From Flavobacterium hercynium (GTDB lineage Bacteria; Bacteroidota; Bacteroidia; Flavobacteriales; Flavobacteriaceae): a DNA stretch of 64,000 nucleotides. Shown here piece by piece: positions 54,655 to 63,475 of the stretch (position 1 is its first letter; the number at the start of each line of letters is the position of its first letter). The notes under the pieces were generated by a model, which worked only from the letters and a program-made list of their open reading frames with translations, had not been told where the DNA came from and ran no database searches. Position numbers and translations under genes: made by a program. The DNA lies in the NCBI RefSeq assembly GCF_002217285.1, contig NZ_MUGW01000008.1, positions 196,396 to 260,395 of the forward strand, given 5' to 3'.

Positions 54655-55932
54655 ATGAAAAAACTTTACACTTTACTAATGCCGTTACTTAGCACTTTCA
54701 TCCTGGCGCAAACCGGTATGGGGACACCAACACCCAGAGGAGCCCTCGATATAAACCGACCTTTAACAAATACTTTTGGACTAGTTTTACCCACAAACGC
54801 AGATACCGCCAATATGATAAATCCTCAGGGAGGAACCATTGCAGAGGGAACCGTGATGTATGACTCTACAGACAAATGTATTAAATTTTTTGATGGTACC
54901 TTATGGTCAAATTGTGTAGCTGTAGAAGCGCCAATTAATTATTTAGCTGTTGATTGCAGTATCCCTGGTTTTGCAGGAACTTTTGAAAAAGGAAAAGCAC
55001 TTTCCGGAGCAACATTTAGTATTACGATTACCAATAATGGAGCAGTCACTTCTAAGCCTCTAACCTTTCAGACCAGTGATTTAGCTTTGAGTGGCGTAAG
55101 CGGTATAAGCGTTGCATCAGTTTCGCCGACTGCTGCGACTATAAACGCTGGTCAATCACTTACCATTGCTTATGGTTTTACGGGAACCCCAACTGATAAA
55201 GGAACCCTTACCGGTACTTGGGATAATCTGGGTTTAAATTGTGCTAATACGATTACTGTAAATCCTGGTAATGTACGTTTAGGCTATTATGGAAGTTATG
55301 TTATGGGTGGGTCTAGTTTTACCACATTTAATTCACAACTTAATGCCACTGCAAATTACGGTCTTAGAGGAACGTACAATAAAGTAAAAGGATTTACATT
55401 CACAAATATTTCAAGTATCTTATCCAATCTTACTGTAGCACAGTTATTAGCTAATTATGATGTGATTAGTGTAGGAAAAGCGGTAAGGAGTGCTGCTAAT
55501 GTTGCGAAAGTTAAAGCTTATGCAGATGCAGGCGGAGTAGTGTTTGTACACTTAGAAGGTACAGATTCAAATAATTTACTTACTGCATTTGGTTTTACTG
55601 GAACTTTTTCATACGGTGTATCGAGAGCGGCTACGACCAATACTAATAGCATCAACAATGGCCTATTTGGCAATAGTACTAACATTACAGTGCAAACGGG
55701 TCATGATAATTCAGCACTTTTAAGAGCTAGTCAGTTACCAGCTAATGTTACTTTGCTTGCATCTAATGGAAGTAATCCGAGAGTTCTTATTACAGGAATA
55801 CATAATAGCGTTATATTTTTTTGGGATGAAGATGTTCATCTTCATTCAACTATTAGTGGGACTACTATTGATACAGATCAAGAAAAGTTTTTACATAATC
55901 TTATGGCTTATGCTTTAGACAAAGTGATGTAA
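54655..55932 (+). CDS. Secreted protein with ThuA/glutamine-amidotransferase-like C-terminal domain
   Basis: I use the Met at 54655 (MKKLYTLLMPLLSTFILAQ; 425 aa) rather than a TTG 12 codons earlier. After the signal peptide comes the short Bacteroidota motif TPTPRGALDINRPLTNTFG and TVMYDSTDKCIKFFDGTLWS, as in secreted fibre-type proteins. Residues ~95-200 look like an Ig-like/CARDB domain. From ~205 (LGYYGSYVMGG) to the end is a Rossmann-type alpha/beta region (YDVISVGKAVRSA, AYADAGGVVFVHLEG, VIFFWDEDVHLHS), close in pattern to ThuA or class I amidotransferase-like domains. No nucleophile Cys is evident. No T9SS tail. Function unknown. Confidence 0.65.
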   Translation: MKKLYTLLMPLLSTFILAQTGMGTPTPRGALDINRPLTNTFGLVLPTNADTANMINPQGGTIAEGTVMYDSTDKCIKFFDGTLWSNCVAVEAPINYLAVDCSIPGFAGTFEKGKALSGATFSITITNNGAVTSKPLTFQTSDLALSGVSGISVASVSPTAATINAGQSLTIAYGFTGTPTDKGTLTGTWDNLGLNCANTITVNPGNVRLGYYGSYVMGGSSFTTFNSQLNATANYGLRGTYNKVKGFTFTNISSILSNLTVAQLLANYDVISVGKAVRSAANVAKVKAYADAGGVVFVHLEGTDSNNLLTAFGFTGTFSYGVSRAATTNTNSINNGLFGNSTNITVQTGHDNSALLRASQLPANVTLLASNGSNPRVLITGIHNSVIFFWDEDVHLHSTISGTTIDTDQEKFLHNLMAYALDKVM

Positions 55933-55983
55933 TGTTAAAGTGAAAATTAAGAGTAAGATCTCGATTTTACTTAAAAAATTAGA

Positions 55984-56038
55984 AACCAACTCATTATGCA
56001 GGATGCCAAAATAAAGTGCCATAATCAATGGGTTTTAT
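55984..56038 (+). terminator. Probable terminator after the ThuA-like gene
   Basis: AACCAACTCATTATG (55984-55998) pairs with CATAATCAATGGGTT (56020-56034) at 12 of 15 positions. The right arm resembles the one at 51354-51365 (ATCAA-GGGTT), a local family of hairpins. Confidence 0.5.
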
Positions 56039-56820
56039 CAATTTTGTTTACAGCTGAATTCCTTTACCTGCGTACTGTTTTTTGCAGTGCATTTTGTAAT
56101 GTATTCAATTCTTTTAAAAGGTAAATATTTATCATAAAGCGGTTAAGTGAAAAAACAGTGTAAAGCCTTTGTTTATTGTTTTTTTTATTTAAAAAATCAA
56201 TTTTTATTGTGTAATTTTTTGCTCTGTTCTGAAATTTTTTAACTGAAAAATAGCAATAAAAATAAGTCCGATCTTGCTAGGTGAAAAAAATATTTTTTCT
56301 CTGTTTTCAATTATGTTTGCTTTTCGATAAAGTTAACAAACGCATGAAAAAATAAATACTTTAAAAATGTTATTTCCATTAATGACTATTTTTTTGAGAG
56401 GTACATGGTTCGTGGCAGAAGACTCAATTCTGTCTGAGGAATTTTGCCACGAAGCGGTACCAAATGAAATAACAGATGAAGATTAAAAAAAAGGATTTTT
56501 TATTTTTCCTAAGATAAAAATAGAATTGTTTTTAATGTTTGCTTTACTCTTAATCATTGGAAACTTCAGTTTGTTACTTATAATCTTTCGGGTACTTTAA
56601 GTACGTTAGGTTCTGATTCAAAAGGTAGTTTGAACTATACTGATTTTGTTATAGTGTTGTATAGCAGTTTGTTGTTTGTGTATTAAACTATAGTTTATTT
56701 GTATGAAAAGTATTGTTTCAACACTGCATGAAAAGAACATGCTTTTGTGGTAATGAATTTTTTATGGGGCTAAGCCGAAAACCCGAAAAAGAGTAGGCAC
56801 TATTTTAAATAAAATTTTTT
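56039..56820. other. Long gene-free interval
   Basis: About 780 bp without a supportable gene of normal size. It contains an extended hairpin at 56401-56460 inside a 39-codon frame (56367-56486), and a 43-codon open stretch at 56558-56686 without a start codon that could be a remnant of an old gene. The rest is T-rich. No TAnnTTTG match close to the next start. Confidence 0.5.
56401..56460 (+). other. Extended hairpin, candidate structured RNA or small gene
   Basis: TTCGTGGCA (56409-56417) pairs exactly with TGCCACGAA (56445-56453). GTAC at 56401-56404 can pair with GTAC at 56457-56460 outside an internal loop, and AGAC with GTCT inside. The same DNA lies in a 39-aa frame starting MLFPLMTIFLRGTW. 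Either a small RNA structure, a palindromic element or a small protein gene is possible. Confidence 0.4.
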
Positions 56821-57945
56821 ATGAAGAAAACAGTACAGAATCTTGCCGGAAGGTGTTGGAATTTAATTGGTCAAAGTAAAGGCATGAAATCTTTAATGAT
56901 AATTGCTTTAAGTATTAGCATGGTTTCCTGCTCTAATGATGAGGTGGAATCAGTTAATACCTCAGTCGAAAAACCAAAAGAAGAAGTACCGGCAGAAGAA
57001 AAATCGAATACAGGAAAAAAATTTACTAACTACTATTCTTTAAAAAAATGGATGGAAAGAATACCTAACTACACTGATATAACAAAAATGACCATTCCGG
57101 GTACACATAACTCAGGTGCTCTATTTGATTATAAAGCAGGACCGATTGGACTTCAAAATGCAGGTAAAACACAAAACTATAATATTACAGCGCAACTTAA
57201 TATGGGGGTTAGATTTTTGGATATACGTTGTAAAATTGTAAAAAACAAGTTAGTTATTTATCATGGCATCGCAGATCAAAAGCAAACATTGTATGATGTT
57301 TTAACTGTAGTCGAGAAATTTTTAAGCGAAAATCCATCTGAGTTCATTTTTTTATCTATAAAAAAAGAAGATGATAAAGACAGTTTGGCCGAATTTCAAA
57401 GACTTTTGAGATCCTACTTTTCTAATAATAAATTTTGGGACAGAGTATACAAAAACAATAATGGATTTCCTTATTTAAAGGATGTTAGGGGAAAGATAGT
57501 ATTGATTAAAAGATTTGGCGGATTTGATGAAGCAGGTTACAGTGCTGCTTATGGATGGATGGATGATAGTGAAAATTTCATAATTAGAAATAACAATTAT
57601 TCATTTAATGTTCAAGATGCATATATTGTTACTTACACAGATGATAAAGTGAATAATAGTAAAAAACAAATGGCTCGGGCAGGAAACTCAACGAACAAAA
57701 ACGAATTATTTCTTAATTTTTACAGTGGATATAAAAAAATGTTTGGCAGGATTCCTAATGTAAGAAGTGTAAGCACTTATGTAAACCCAAAACTTAATTC
57801 TTATGTGGCTAAAACTAAAAGTCCACAATCTGGTTTCGGTGTTTGTATTTTAGATTTTATTGATGAGTCATTAAGTAAGACTATTGTTAACAAAAATATT
57901 TTTCAAGGTGATCCTGTTGATTTTGTAGAATGCGATGAATTTTAA
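56821..57945 (+). CDS. PI-PLC X-domain lipoprotein
   Basis: Probable phosphatidylinositol-specific phospholipase C-type enzyme, 374 aa from the ATG at 56821, or 353 aa from the ATG at 56884, which begins a compact lipoprotein signal (MKSLMIIALSISMVSCSND). The X domain shows MTIPGTHNSGALFDY with the first catalytic His, MGVRFLDIRCK, LVIYHGIADQKQTLYDVL with the second His, and FIFLSIKKEDD. It lacks a T9SS tail, so it is anchored as a lipoprotein. It lies between two secreted metallopeptidase genes. The likely target is a phospholipid or GPI-like anchor; true specificity is unknown. Confidence 0.85.
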   Translation: MKKTVQNLAGRCWNLIGQSKGMKSLMIIALSISMVSCSNDEVESVNTSVEKPKEEVPAEEKSNTGKKFTNYYSLKKWMERIPNYTDITKMTIPGTHNSGALFDYKAGPIGLQNAGKTQNYNITAQLNMGVRFLDIRCKIVKNKLVIYHGIADQKQTLYDVLTVVEKFLSENPSEFIFLSIKKEDDKDSLAEFQRLLRSYFSNNKFWDRVYKNNNGFPYLKDVRGKIVLIKRFGGFDEAGYSAAYGWMDDSENFIIRNNNYSFNVQDAYIVTYTDDKVNNSKKQMARAGNSTNKNELFLNFYSGYKKMFGRIPNVRSVSTYVNPKLNSYVAKTKSPQSGFGVCILDFIDESLSKTIVNKNIFQGDPVDFVECDEF

Positions 57946-57982
57946 AATTGAGTAACTACAGAAAAAAGATAGTGTTAAATAC

Positions 57983-58018
57983 AAAGCAGCAGCAAAAACT
58001 TTTTTTGCTGCTGCTTTT
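57983..58018 (+). terminator. Terminator after the PI-PLC gene
   Basis: AAAGCAGCAGCAAAAA (57983-57998) pairs with TTTTTGCTGCTGCTTT (58002-58017), then T-rich sequence. Confidence 0.88.
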
Positions 58019-58171
58019 GTTTATCCTTGTAGCGGCTGTATTATCAAATTGATAATCATATAAAAAAAATAAATTATATAATTGAAGCGGTCAAAGCGTC
58101 ATCAATACCCATTTTTTTTCAGAATTAATCTATTAAATGATTCTTAACTTAAAAAATTAATTTAATTAGTT

Positions 58172-58179
58172 TATTTTTG
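58172..58179 (+). promoter_or_regulatory. -7 element TATTTTTG of metallopeptidase gene 3
   Basis: Exact TAnnTTTG match 23 bp before the ATG at 58202. No -33 TTG seen. The surrounding sequence differs from that of genes 1 and 2. Confidence 0.45.
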
Positions 58180-58201
58180 ATTTATTAAATGGACTCTGAT
58201 T

Positions 58202-60874
58202 ATGAAAAGACAACTACTTTTTTTATTGATTATTTTTTGTTGTGTCAAAATCAATGCACAAAGTGATGCATTATGGAAACAATCTTTTTCAAAATCAGAC
58301 CTGACGAGCAGAGTTAATTCAGGAGCTGCAGAAAAATTGTATTATAAATTGAATACTGATTTTCTGCAAATAAAATTGGCCTCTACTACTAGTAAATATG
58401 CCAAAAGCAATATTACAGAAGTTACAATTCCAAATGCTGACGGTGTTTTAGAGCGATATGCAGTTTGGGAATCTTCTAATTTTGATCCGGAACTACAAGC
58501 AAAATATCCGGAAATAAGATCCTATCAGGGAAATGGTCTGGATGATTCAGGAGCTAAAATTCATTTTAGTGTATCTCCACTCGGAATCCAGACTATCGTT
58601 TTTCGTGTCGATAAACCAACAGAATTTATAGAAACAAATCCCGAAGACAAAACAGAATATGTTTTGTTTACATCTAAAAATAAAACAAATACCAATAAAT
58701 TGGTATGCAGTACAGTTGCATCAGGTCAAAATACTACCAATTCGAAAACAGCAAAAACAAGTTCGAATACTAAGGTCTTTAAAAAAATGCGATTGGCATT
58801 ATCCTGTACAGGTGAATATGCACAATATTTTGGAGGTACCAAAGTAGCGGCATTATCGGCTATGAATGCTACAATGACAAGGGTAAATGCTGTTTTTAAT
58901 AAAGATTTAGCAGTAGAGTTAGTTTTAATTGCTAATAATGATATCCTAATTTATACCAACGCAACAACAGATCCTTATTCCAATGCGAATGTAGGAGTTA
59001 ATGGAGCATGGGCAACAGAAGTTCAGAATACAATAAAAAATGTAATTGGAGAAGCCAATTATGATATCGGACATTTATTTGGTGCTACAGGCGGTGGAGG
59101 AAATGCAGGATGTATCGGTTGTGTTTGTATCAGCCCAACAACAAATGATCCTTTAGGAAAAGGCAGTGCTTATACTTCGCCTTCAGATGGCAAACCGGAA
59201 GGAGATAATTTTGATATCAACTTTGTAGCGCATGAAATGGGGCATCAGTTAGGAGCTACACATACTTTTTCGCACGATATCGAAGGAACCGGAACAAGTG
59301 TTGAGCCGGGAAGTGGTTCTACGATCATGGGATATGCCGGTATAACAGAGGGTTTTGATGTTCAATCCGATTCTGATGATTATTTTGCGTATGCAAGTAT
59401 TTTTCAAATTCAGACAAATCTTGCGAATAAACCCTGTGTTACCAATTTAGCATTAACCAACAATCCTCCTGTGGTGAGCGCAGGTGGCAACTTTACTATT
59501 CCAATAAGTACCCCATTTATTTTGACCGGAACAGGTTCAGATCCTGAAAATGATCAATTGAGTTTTACGTGGGAGCAGAATGATAGCGCAGCATCAACTT
59601 CAGGGAGTAATAGTGTTGCCTATGCTACAAAGCCGGATGGTCCATTGTTCAGATCCTTTAATCCGGGTAAATCTCCGGTTCGCTATATGCCAGCCTTAAA
59701 TTCAGTATTACAAAACAGACTAACAACAAGATGGGAATCCGTTTCGTCAATTGCAAGAACGTTGAATTTTAGTTTAACCGCGCGGGACAATGCTGCTTTG
59801 GGAACAGCTCAGACGAATACAGACGAAATGATGGTTAATGTATCGTCGCAAGCAGGACCATTTTCGATAACATCACAAAACAGTTCCGATTTAAGCTGGG
59901 ATTTAGGATCTAACGAAAGTGTAACCTGGAACGTTAACAGCACGAATATGTTGCAAGGATCATCCAATGTAAATATAAAACTTTCTACAGACGGAGGTAT
60001 AACATTCCCCATAATTTTAGCAGCCAATACACCCAATGATGGTTCAGAAATTGTTAAAGTTCCGGAAGATATAACACCATCTACCAATTGCAGAGTTTTG
60101 GTAGAACCTTTTGGAAATATTTATTATGCTATTAACCTAAAACCTTTCGCGATTGGTTATGTATCTTCAACTGTTTGTGAAACCTATAGTTTTGGAGCTT
60201 CTTACAACATACCTTTTGGAAATACCTTTACCGAAAAAACAGTAACTGTACCGGCATCAACAGGAACTTTAGCCGATGTTAACGTATCAGTAAATGTAAC
60301 ACACTCGAGATTATCTGATCTTGAAATGGAAATGGTAAGTCCAAGTGGCACAACAGTGTCGTTGTATAATAAGGATTGCGCTACAAATGGTACTTTAGTC
60401 GTACAGTTTGATGATGCAGGAGGAAATTTTGATTGTAGTAAAACCACAACTCAAGTGGTAATGCCAGTGGGTTGGCTGAGCGCATTTAATGGTGAAAATC
60501 CGGAAGGAGCATGGACGTTTAGAGTACGAGATAATGTTGCGGGTAGTTTTGGTGTTATGAATGCGGTTTCTTTGAATTTGTGTAACCAGACTTTTAAATT
60601 AGGTACATCAGATCCTAAAGAAGAAGATTTGAGTTTTGCTATTTTTCCAAATCCCAACAAAGGAGCTTTTACCATACAATTTAAAACGCAGTCTAAAGAA
60701 GACATAAAAATATACCTTCATGATATTTTAGGAAAAAGTGTCTATACCGATACTTTCCAAAACGTTTCTAATTTCTTCCAGAAAATTGAGTTAAAGAATG
60801 TTTCAGCCGGACTTTATCTGTTAACAATTGTAGATGGAGGTCACAGAACAGTAAAGAAAATAGTAGTATACTAA
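58202..60874 (+). CDS. Secreted reprolysin-like zinc metallopeptidase with P-domain and T9SS type A tail, paralogue 3
   Basis: An 890-aa protein with signal peptide MKRQLLFLLIIFCCVKINAQ. Layout as in paralogues 1 and 2: HEMGHQLGATH near 344, Met-turn IMGYAGITEG, GCIGCVC cluster present, Ig-like region (NPPVVSAGGNFTIPI), P-domain (SDLEMEMVSPSGT, GAWTFRVRDN), type A tail (FPNPNKGAFTIQF, GLYLLTIVDGGHRTVKKI). It is closer to paralogue 1 in the catalytic half. It ends 18 bp from the convergent comF gene, with no terminator visible between them. Confidence 0.92.
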   Translation: MKRQLLFLLIIFCCVKINAQSDALWKQSFSKSDLTSRVNSGAAEKLYYKLNTDFLQIKLASTTSKYAKSNITEVTIPNADGVLERYAVWESSNFDPELQAKYPEIRSYQGNGLDDSGAKIHFSVSPLGIQTIVFRVDKPTEFIETNPEDKTEYVLFTSKNKTNTNKLVCSTVASGQNTTNSKTAKTSSNTKVFKKMRLALSCTGEYAQYFGGTKVAALSAMNATMTRVNAVFNKDLAVELVLIANNDILIYTNATTDPYSNANVGVNGAWATEVQNTIKNVIGEANYDIGHLFGATGGGGNAGCIGCVCISPTTNDPLGKGSAYTSPSDGKPEGDNFDINFVAHEMGHQLGATHTFSHDIEGTGTSVEPGSGSTIMGYAGITEGFDVQSDSDDYFAYASIFQIQTNLANKPCVTNLALTNNPPVVSAGGNFTIPISTPFILTGTGSDPENDQLSFTWEQNDSAASTSGSNSVAYATKPDGPLFRSFNPGKSPVRYMPALNSVLQNRLTTRWESVSSIARTLNFSLTARDNAALGTAQTNTDEMMVNVSSQAGPFSITSQNSSDLSWDLGSNESVTWNVNSTNMLQGSSNVNIKLSTDGGITFPIILAANTPNDGSEIVKVPEDITPSTNCRVLVEPFGNIYYAINLKPFAIGYVSSTVCETYSFGASYNIPFGNTFTEKTVTVPASTGTLADVNVSVNVTHSRLSDLEMEMVSPSGTTVSLYNKDCATNGTLVVQFDDAGGNFDCSKTTTQVVMPVGWLSAFNGENPEGAWTFRVRDNVAGSFGVMNAVSLNLCNQTFKLGTSDPKEEDLSFAIFPNPNKGAFTIQFKTQSKEDIKIYLHDILGKSVYTDTFQNVSNFFQKIELKNVSAGLYLLTIVDGGHRTVKKIVVY

Positions 60875-60891
60875 CGTTGCTGTAGTCATTT

Positions 60892-61608
60892 TTACGAATG
60901 TGCTATTGCCATACAGGCGATACTGATCTTGATTCCCGGAATTTTAAGCAAGGCACGACAGCAGGCTTCTAAAGTTGCCCCAGTGGTGAGAACATCGTCG
61001 ATTAATAGAAAATGCTTATTCTGGCTTTTTTCAGAATCGATTACGTCGAATATATCTTCAATATTCTCAGACCTTCCAAGTAAACTTTTTTGAGATTGTG
61101 TTTTCGAGTGTTTTTTACGGTACAAAACGGTATCTTGATATGGAATATCTAAACCTCTAGATAAAGCTTTTCCAAAAGTTGTGACCTGATTGTAACCGCG
61201 TTTCTTATACTTTTTTGGATGAAGGGGAACCGGAATTACGGCATCGAAAGGTGTTTTTAAAAGTATGTTTTTTAAATCTTCAACATACCATTCTCCCAAA
61301 ACAGTTCCAATTTGCTGGTGACCTTTGTATTTAAGATTATGAATAAGTTCCTGTACAATCCCTTTTTTATTATAGTACAAAAAAGCAGAAGCGTGTTCAA
61401 TGTCAATTTTGCCATAAAACTTTTTTACAGCTTCATTGTTAGCATCAAGATGATATTGAGTAAGTGGAATTTCATGACGGCAAACTGTGCACAAAACAGT
61501 TTCGTTGGTTAATAAAAGAGAGTGACAACCGGCACAAACCTTAGGAAAAAAGAGGTCAATAATTGATTTAAACACAAACAGAAAGAATATAGTTACAAAT
61601 CTAACCAA
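60892..61608 (-). CDS. comF: ComF family phosphoribosyltransferase-like protein
   Basis: A 238-aa protein of the ComF/GntX family linked to DNA uptake. The Cys motif CAGC with a later CTVC forms the zinc finger near residues 25-43. The PRTase domain shows PVPLHPKKYKKRGYNQ, SLLGRSENI and the PRPP-loop LLIDDVLTTGATL. There is no early ATG; the frame starts with TTG at 61608, and no Met occurs until the C-terminal MAIAHS, so a non-ATG start is needed. Divergent from glyS. The role in natural transformation is known for relatives and only assumed here. Confidence 0.9.
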   Translation of the reverse strand: MVRFVTIFFLFVFKSIIDLFFPKVCAGCHSLLLTNETVLCTVCRHEIPLTQYHLDANNEAVKKFYGKIDIEHASAFLYYNKKGIVQELIHNLKYKGHQQIGTVLGEWYVEDLKNILLKTPFDAVIPVPLHPKKYKKRGYNQVTTFGKALSRGLDIPYQDTVLYRKKHSKTQSQKSLLGRSENIEDIFDVIDSEKSQNKHFLLIDDVLTTGATLEACCRALLKIPGIKISIACMAIAHS

Positions 61609-61658
61609 AACAATCTTGCAAACTTTATTATTTTTCTTTTTTTTAAAGGGACTTTTTA

Positions 61659-61666
61659 TATTTTTG
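61659..61666 (+). promoter_or_regulatory. -7 element TATTTTTG immediately before glyS
   Basis: Exact TAnnTTTG match ending 7 bases before the glyS ATG, implying a leader of about 0-2 nt. No -33 TTG; the upstream is T-rich. Confidence 0.55.
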
Positions 61667-61673
61667 CATCACT

Positions 61674-63215
61674 ATGGCAAAACAAGAAGATATATTTAAG
61701 AATGTGGTTTCGCACGCAAAAGAGTACGGATTTATTTTTCCGTCAAGCGAAGTATACGATGGATTGAGTGCAGTGTATGATTATGCACAAAATGGTGTCG
61801 AGTTAAAAAAGAATATTCGTGAATATTGGTGGAAATCAATGGTTCAGATGAATGAAAATATTGTCGGCCTTGATGCTGCCATATTGATGCACCCAACAAC
61901 CTGGAAAGCTTCAGGTCACGTTGATGCCTTCAATGACCCGTTAATTGACAACAAAGATTCTAAAAAAAGATATAGAGCAGACGTTTTGGTAGAAGATTTT
62001 GCTGAAAAAATCAATCTGAAAGCCAAAAAAGAAATCGAAAAAGCAAAAGAACGTTTTGGAGATGCTTTTAATGAGCAGGAATTTATTACAACCAATGCGC
62101 GTGTTGTAGAATACCTTGCAAAAGAAAAAGAAATTCGTGAAAGATTAGGACGCTCTTTGGGCGCCGGAGATCTTGACGATGTAAAAGCGTTAATCGAAGA
62201 GCTGGAAATTGCAGATCCTGAAACAGGTTCTAAAAACTGGACAGAAGTACGTCAGTTCAATTTAATGTTCGGAACAAAATTAGGAGCTTCTGCAGATTCT
62301 GCAATGGATTTATATTTACGTCCGGAAACAGCTCAGGGTATTTTTGTGAATTTTGCCAATGTACAAAAGTCAGGCAGAATGAAAGTTCCTTTTGGAATTG
62401 CCCAAACCGGAAAAGCGTTTAGAAATGAAATTGTAGCAAGACAATTTATTTTCCGTATGCGTGAATTCGAACAAATGGAAATGCAGTTTTTTGTACGTCC
62501 GGGAGAAGAAATGCAATGGTACGAACACTGGAAAACAACACGTTTGAACTGGCACTTATCTTTGGGGTTAGGAAAAGAGAATTACCGTTTTCATGATCAC
62601 GAAAAATTAGCACATTATGCCAATGCTGCTGCAGATATCGAGTTCAATTTTCCTTTTGGATTTAAGGAATTAGAAGGAATTCACTCGCGTACTGATTTCG
62701 ATTTAAAAGCGCACGAAGAATACTCAGGAAGAAAATTACAATATTTTGATGCTGAATTAAATCAAAACTACGTGCCGTATGTAGTAGAAACTTCAGTAGG
62801 TTTAGATCGTATGTTCCTCGCTGTTTTTGCAACTTCATTACAAGAAGAAACATTAGAAGACGGTTCTACAAGAACAGTACTTAAATTGCCTGCTGTTTTA
62901 GCGCCAACAAAAGCGGCTGTCCTGCCATTAGTGAAGAAAGACGGATTACCTGAAATATCTAAAAAAATCATCGAAGATCTTAAATGGGATTTTAATGTGT
63001 CGTATGATGAAAAAGATGCAGTGGGTCGTCGTTACAGAAGACAAGATGCACTTGGAACACCGTTTTGTATCACTGTAGATCATCAAACTATTGAAGATGA
63101 AACAGTAACAATTCGTCATAGAGATACAATGAAACAAGATCGCGTTAAGATTTCTGAATTAAGAAACATTATCGAAAACGAAGTTTCGATGAAAAACTGG
63201 TTGATGAAAATGTAG
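61674..63215 (+). CDS. glyS: Glycine-tRNA ligase
   Basis: Single-chain alpha2-type glycyl-tRNA synthetase, 513 aa. In the usual Bacteroidota nomenclature the symbol may also be glyQS. Class II motifs are visible: YLRPETAQGIFVNF, AFRNEIVARQFIFRMREFEQ with the motif 2 Arg, QMEMQFFVRP, and VGLDRMFLAVF as motif 3. The C-terminal anticodon-binding domain starts near 400 (LAPTKAAVLPL) and includes YRRQDALGTPFCITVD. Complete. Confidence 0.95.
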   Translation: MAKQEDIFKNVVSHAKEYGFIFPSSEVYDGLSAVYDYAQNGVELKKNIREYWWKSMVQMNENIVGLDAAILMHPTTWKASGHVDAFNDPLIDNKDSKKRYRADVLVEDFAEKINLKAKKEIEKAKERFGDAFNEQEFITTNARVVEYLAKEKEIRERLGRSLGAGDLDDVKALIEELEIADPETGSKNWTEVRQFNLMFGTKLGASADSAMDLYLRPETAQGIFVNFANVQKSGRMKVPFGIAQTGKAFRNEIVARQFIFRMREFEQMEMQFFVRPGEEMQWYEHWKTTRLNWHLSLGLGKENYRFHDHEKLAHYANAAADIEFNFPFGFKELEGIHSRTDFDLKAHEEYSGRKLQYFDAELNQNYVPYVVETSVGLDRMFLAVFATSLQEETLEDGSTRTVLKLPAVLAPTKAAVLPLVKKDGLPEISKKIIEDLKWDFNVSYDEKDAVGRRYRRQDALGTPFCITVDHQTIEDETVTIRHRDTMKQDRVKISELRNIIENEVSMKNWLMKM

Positions 63216-63236
63216 CCTTTAGAAATAATACAATTC

Positions 63237-63272
63237 AAGTCCCAAATTCCATTAGGAGTTTGGGACTTTTTT
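63237..63272 (+). terminator. Terminator after glyS
   Basis: AAGTCCCAAATTCC (63237-63250) pairs with GGAGTTTGGGACTT (63255-63268) with one wobble, around ATTA, followed by T residues. Confidence 0.92.
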
Positions 63273-63475
63273 ATTCTAAATTATGTATTTTGTCGATGAT
63301 ATTTGTATTTCGTCCCTATTAGTCAATATTTTGTCGGAAAATTGCAACAATGTGACTTTGGAGTAATTTCAAATGATTAAATTTAATTGCTTTTACCAGC
63401 AGATAATTTTTCAAAACAATTAATACAGCTAAGGAGTAGCTGGAAGAAATTAACGAAAAATCAAGGAAAATAATA

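Noticed and set aside
56558-56686. 43-codon open stretch (WKLQFVTYNLSGTLSTLG at its start)
   Set aside because: It has no start codon and no recognised family. It could be a gene remnant, but the evidence is too weak to call it.
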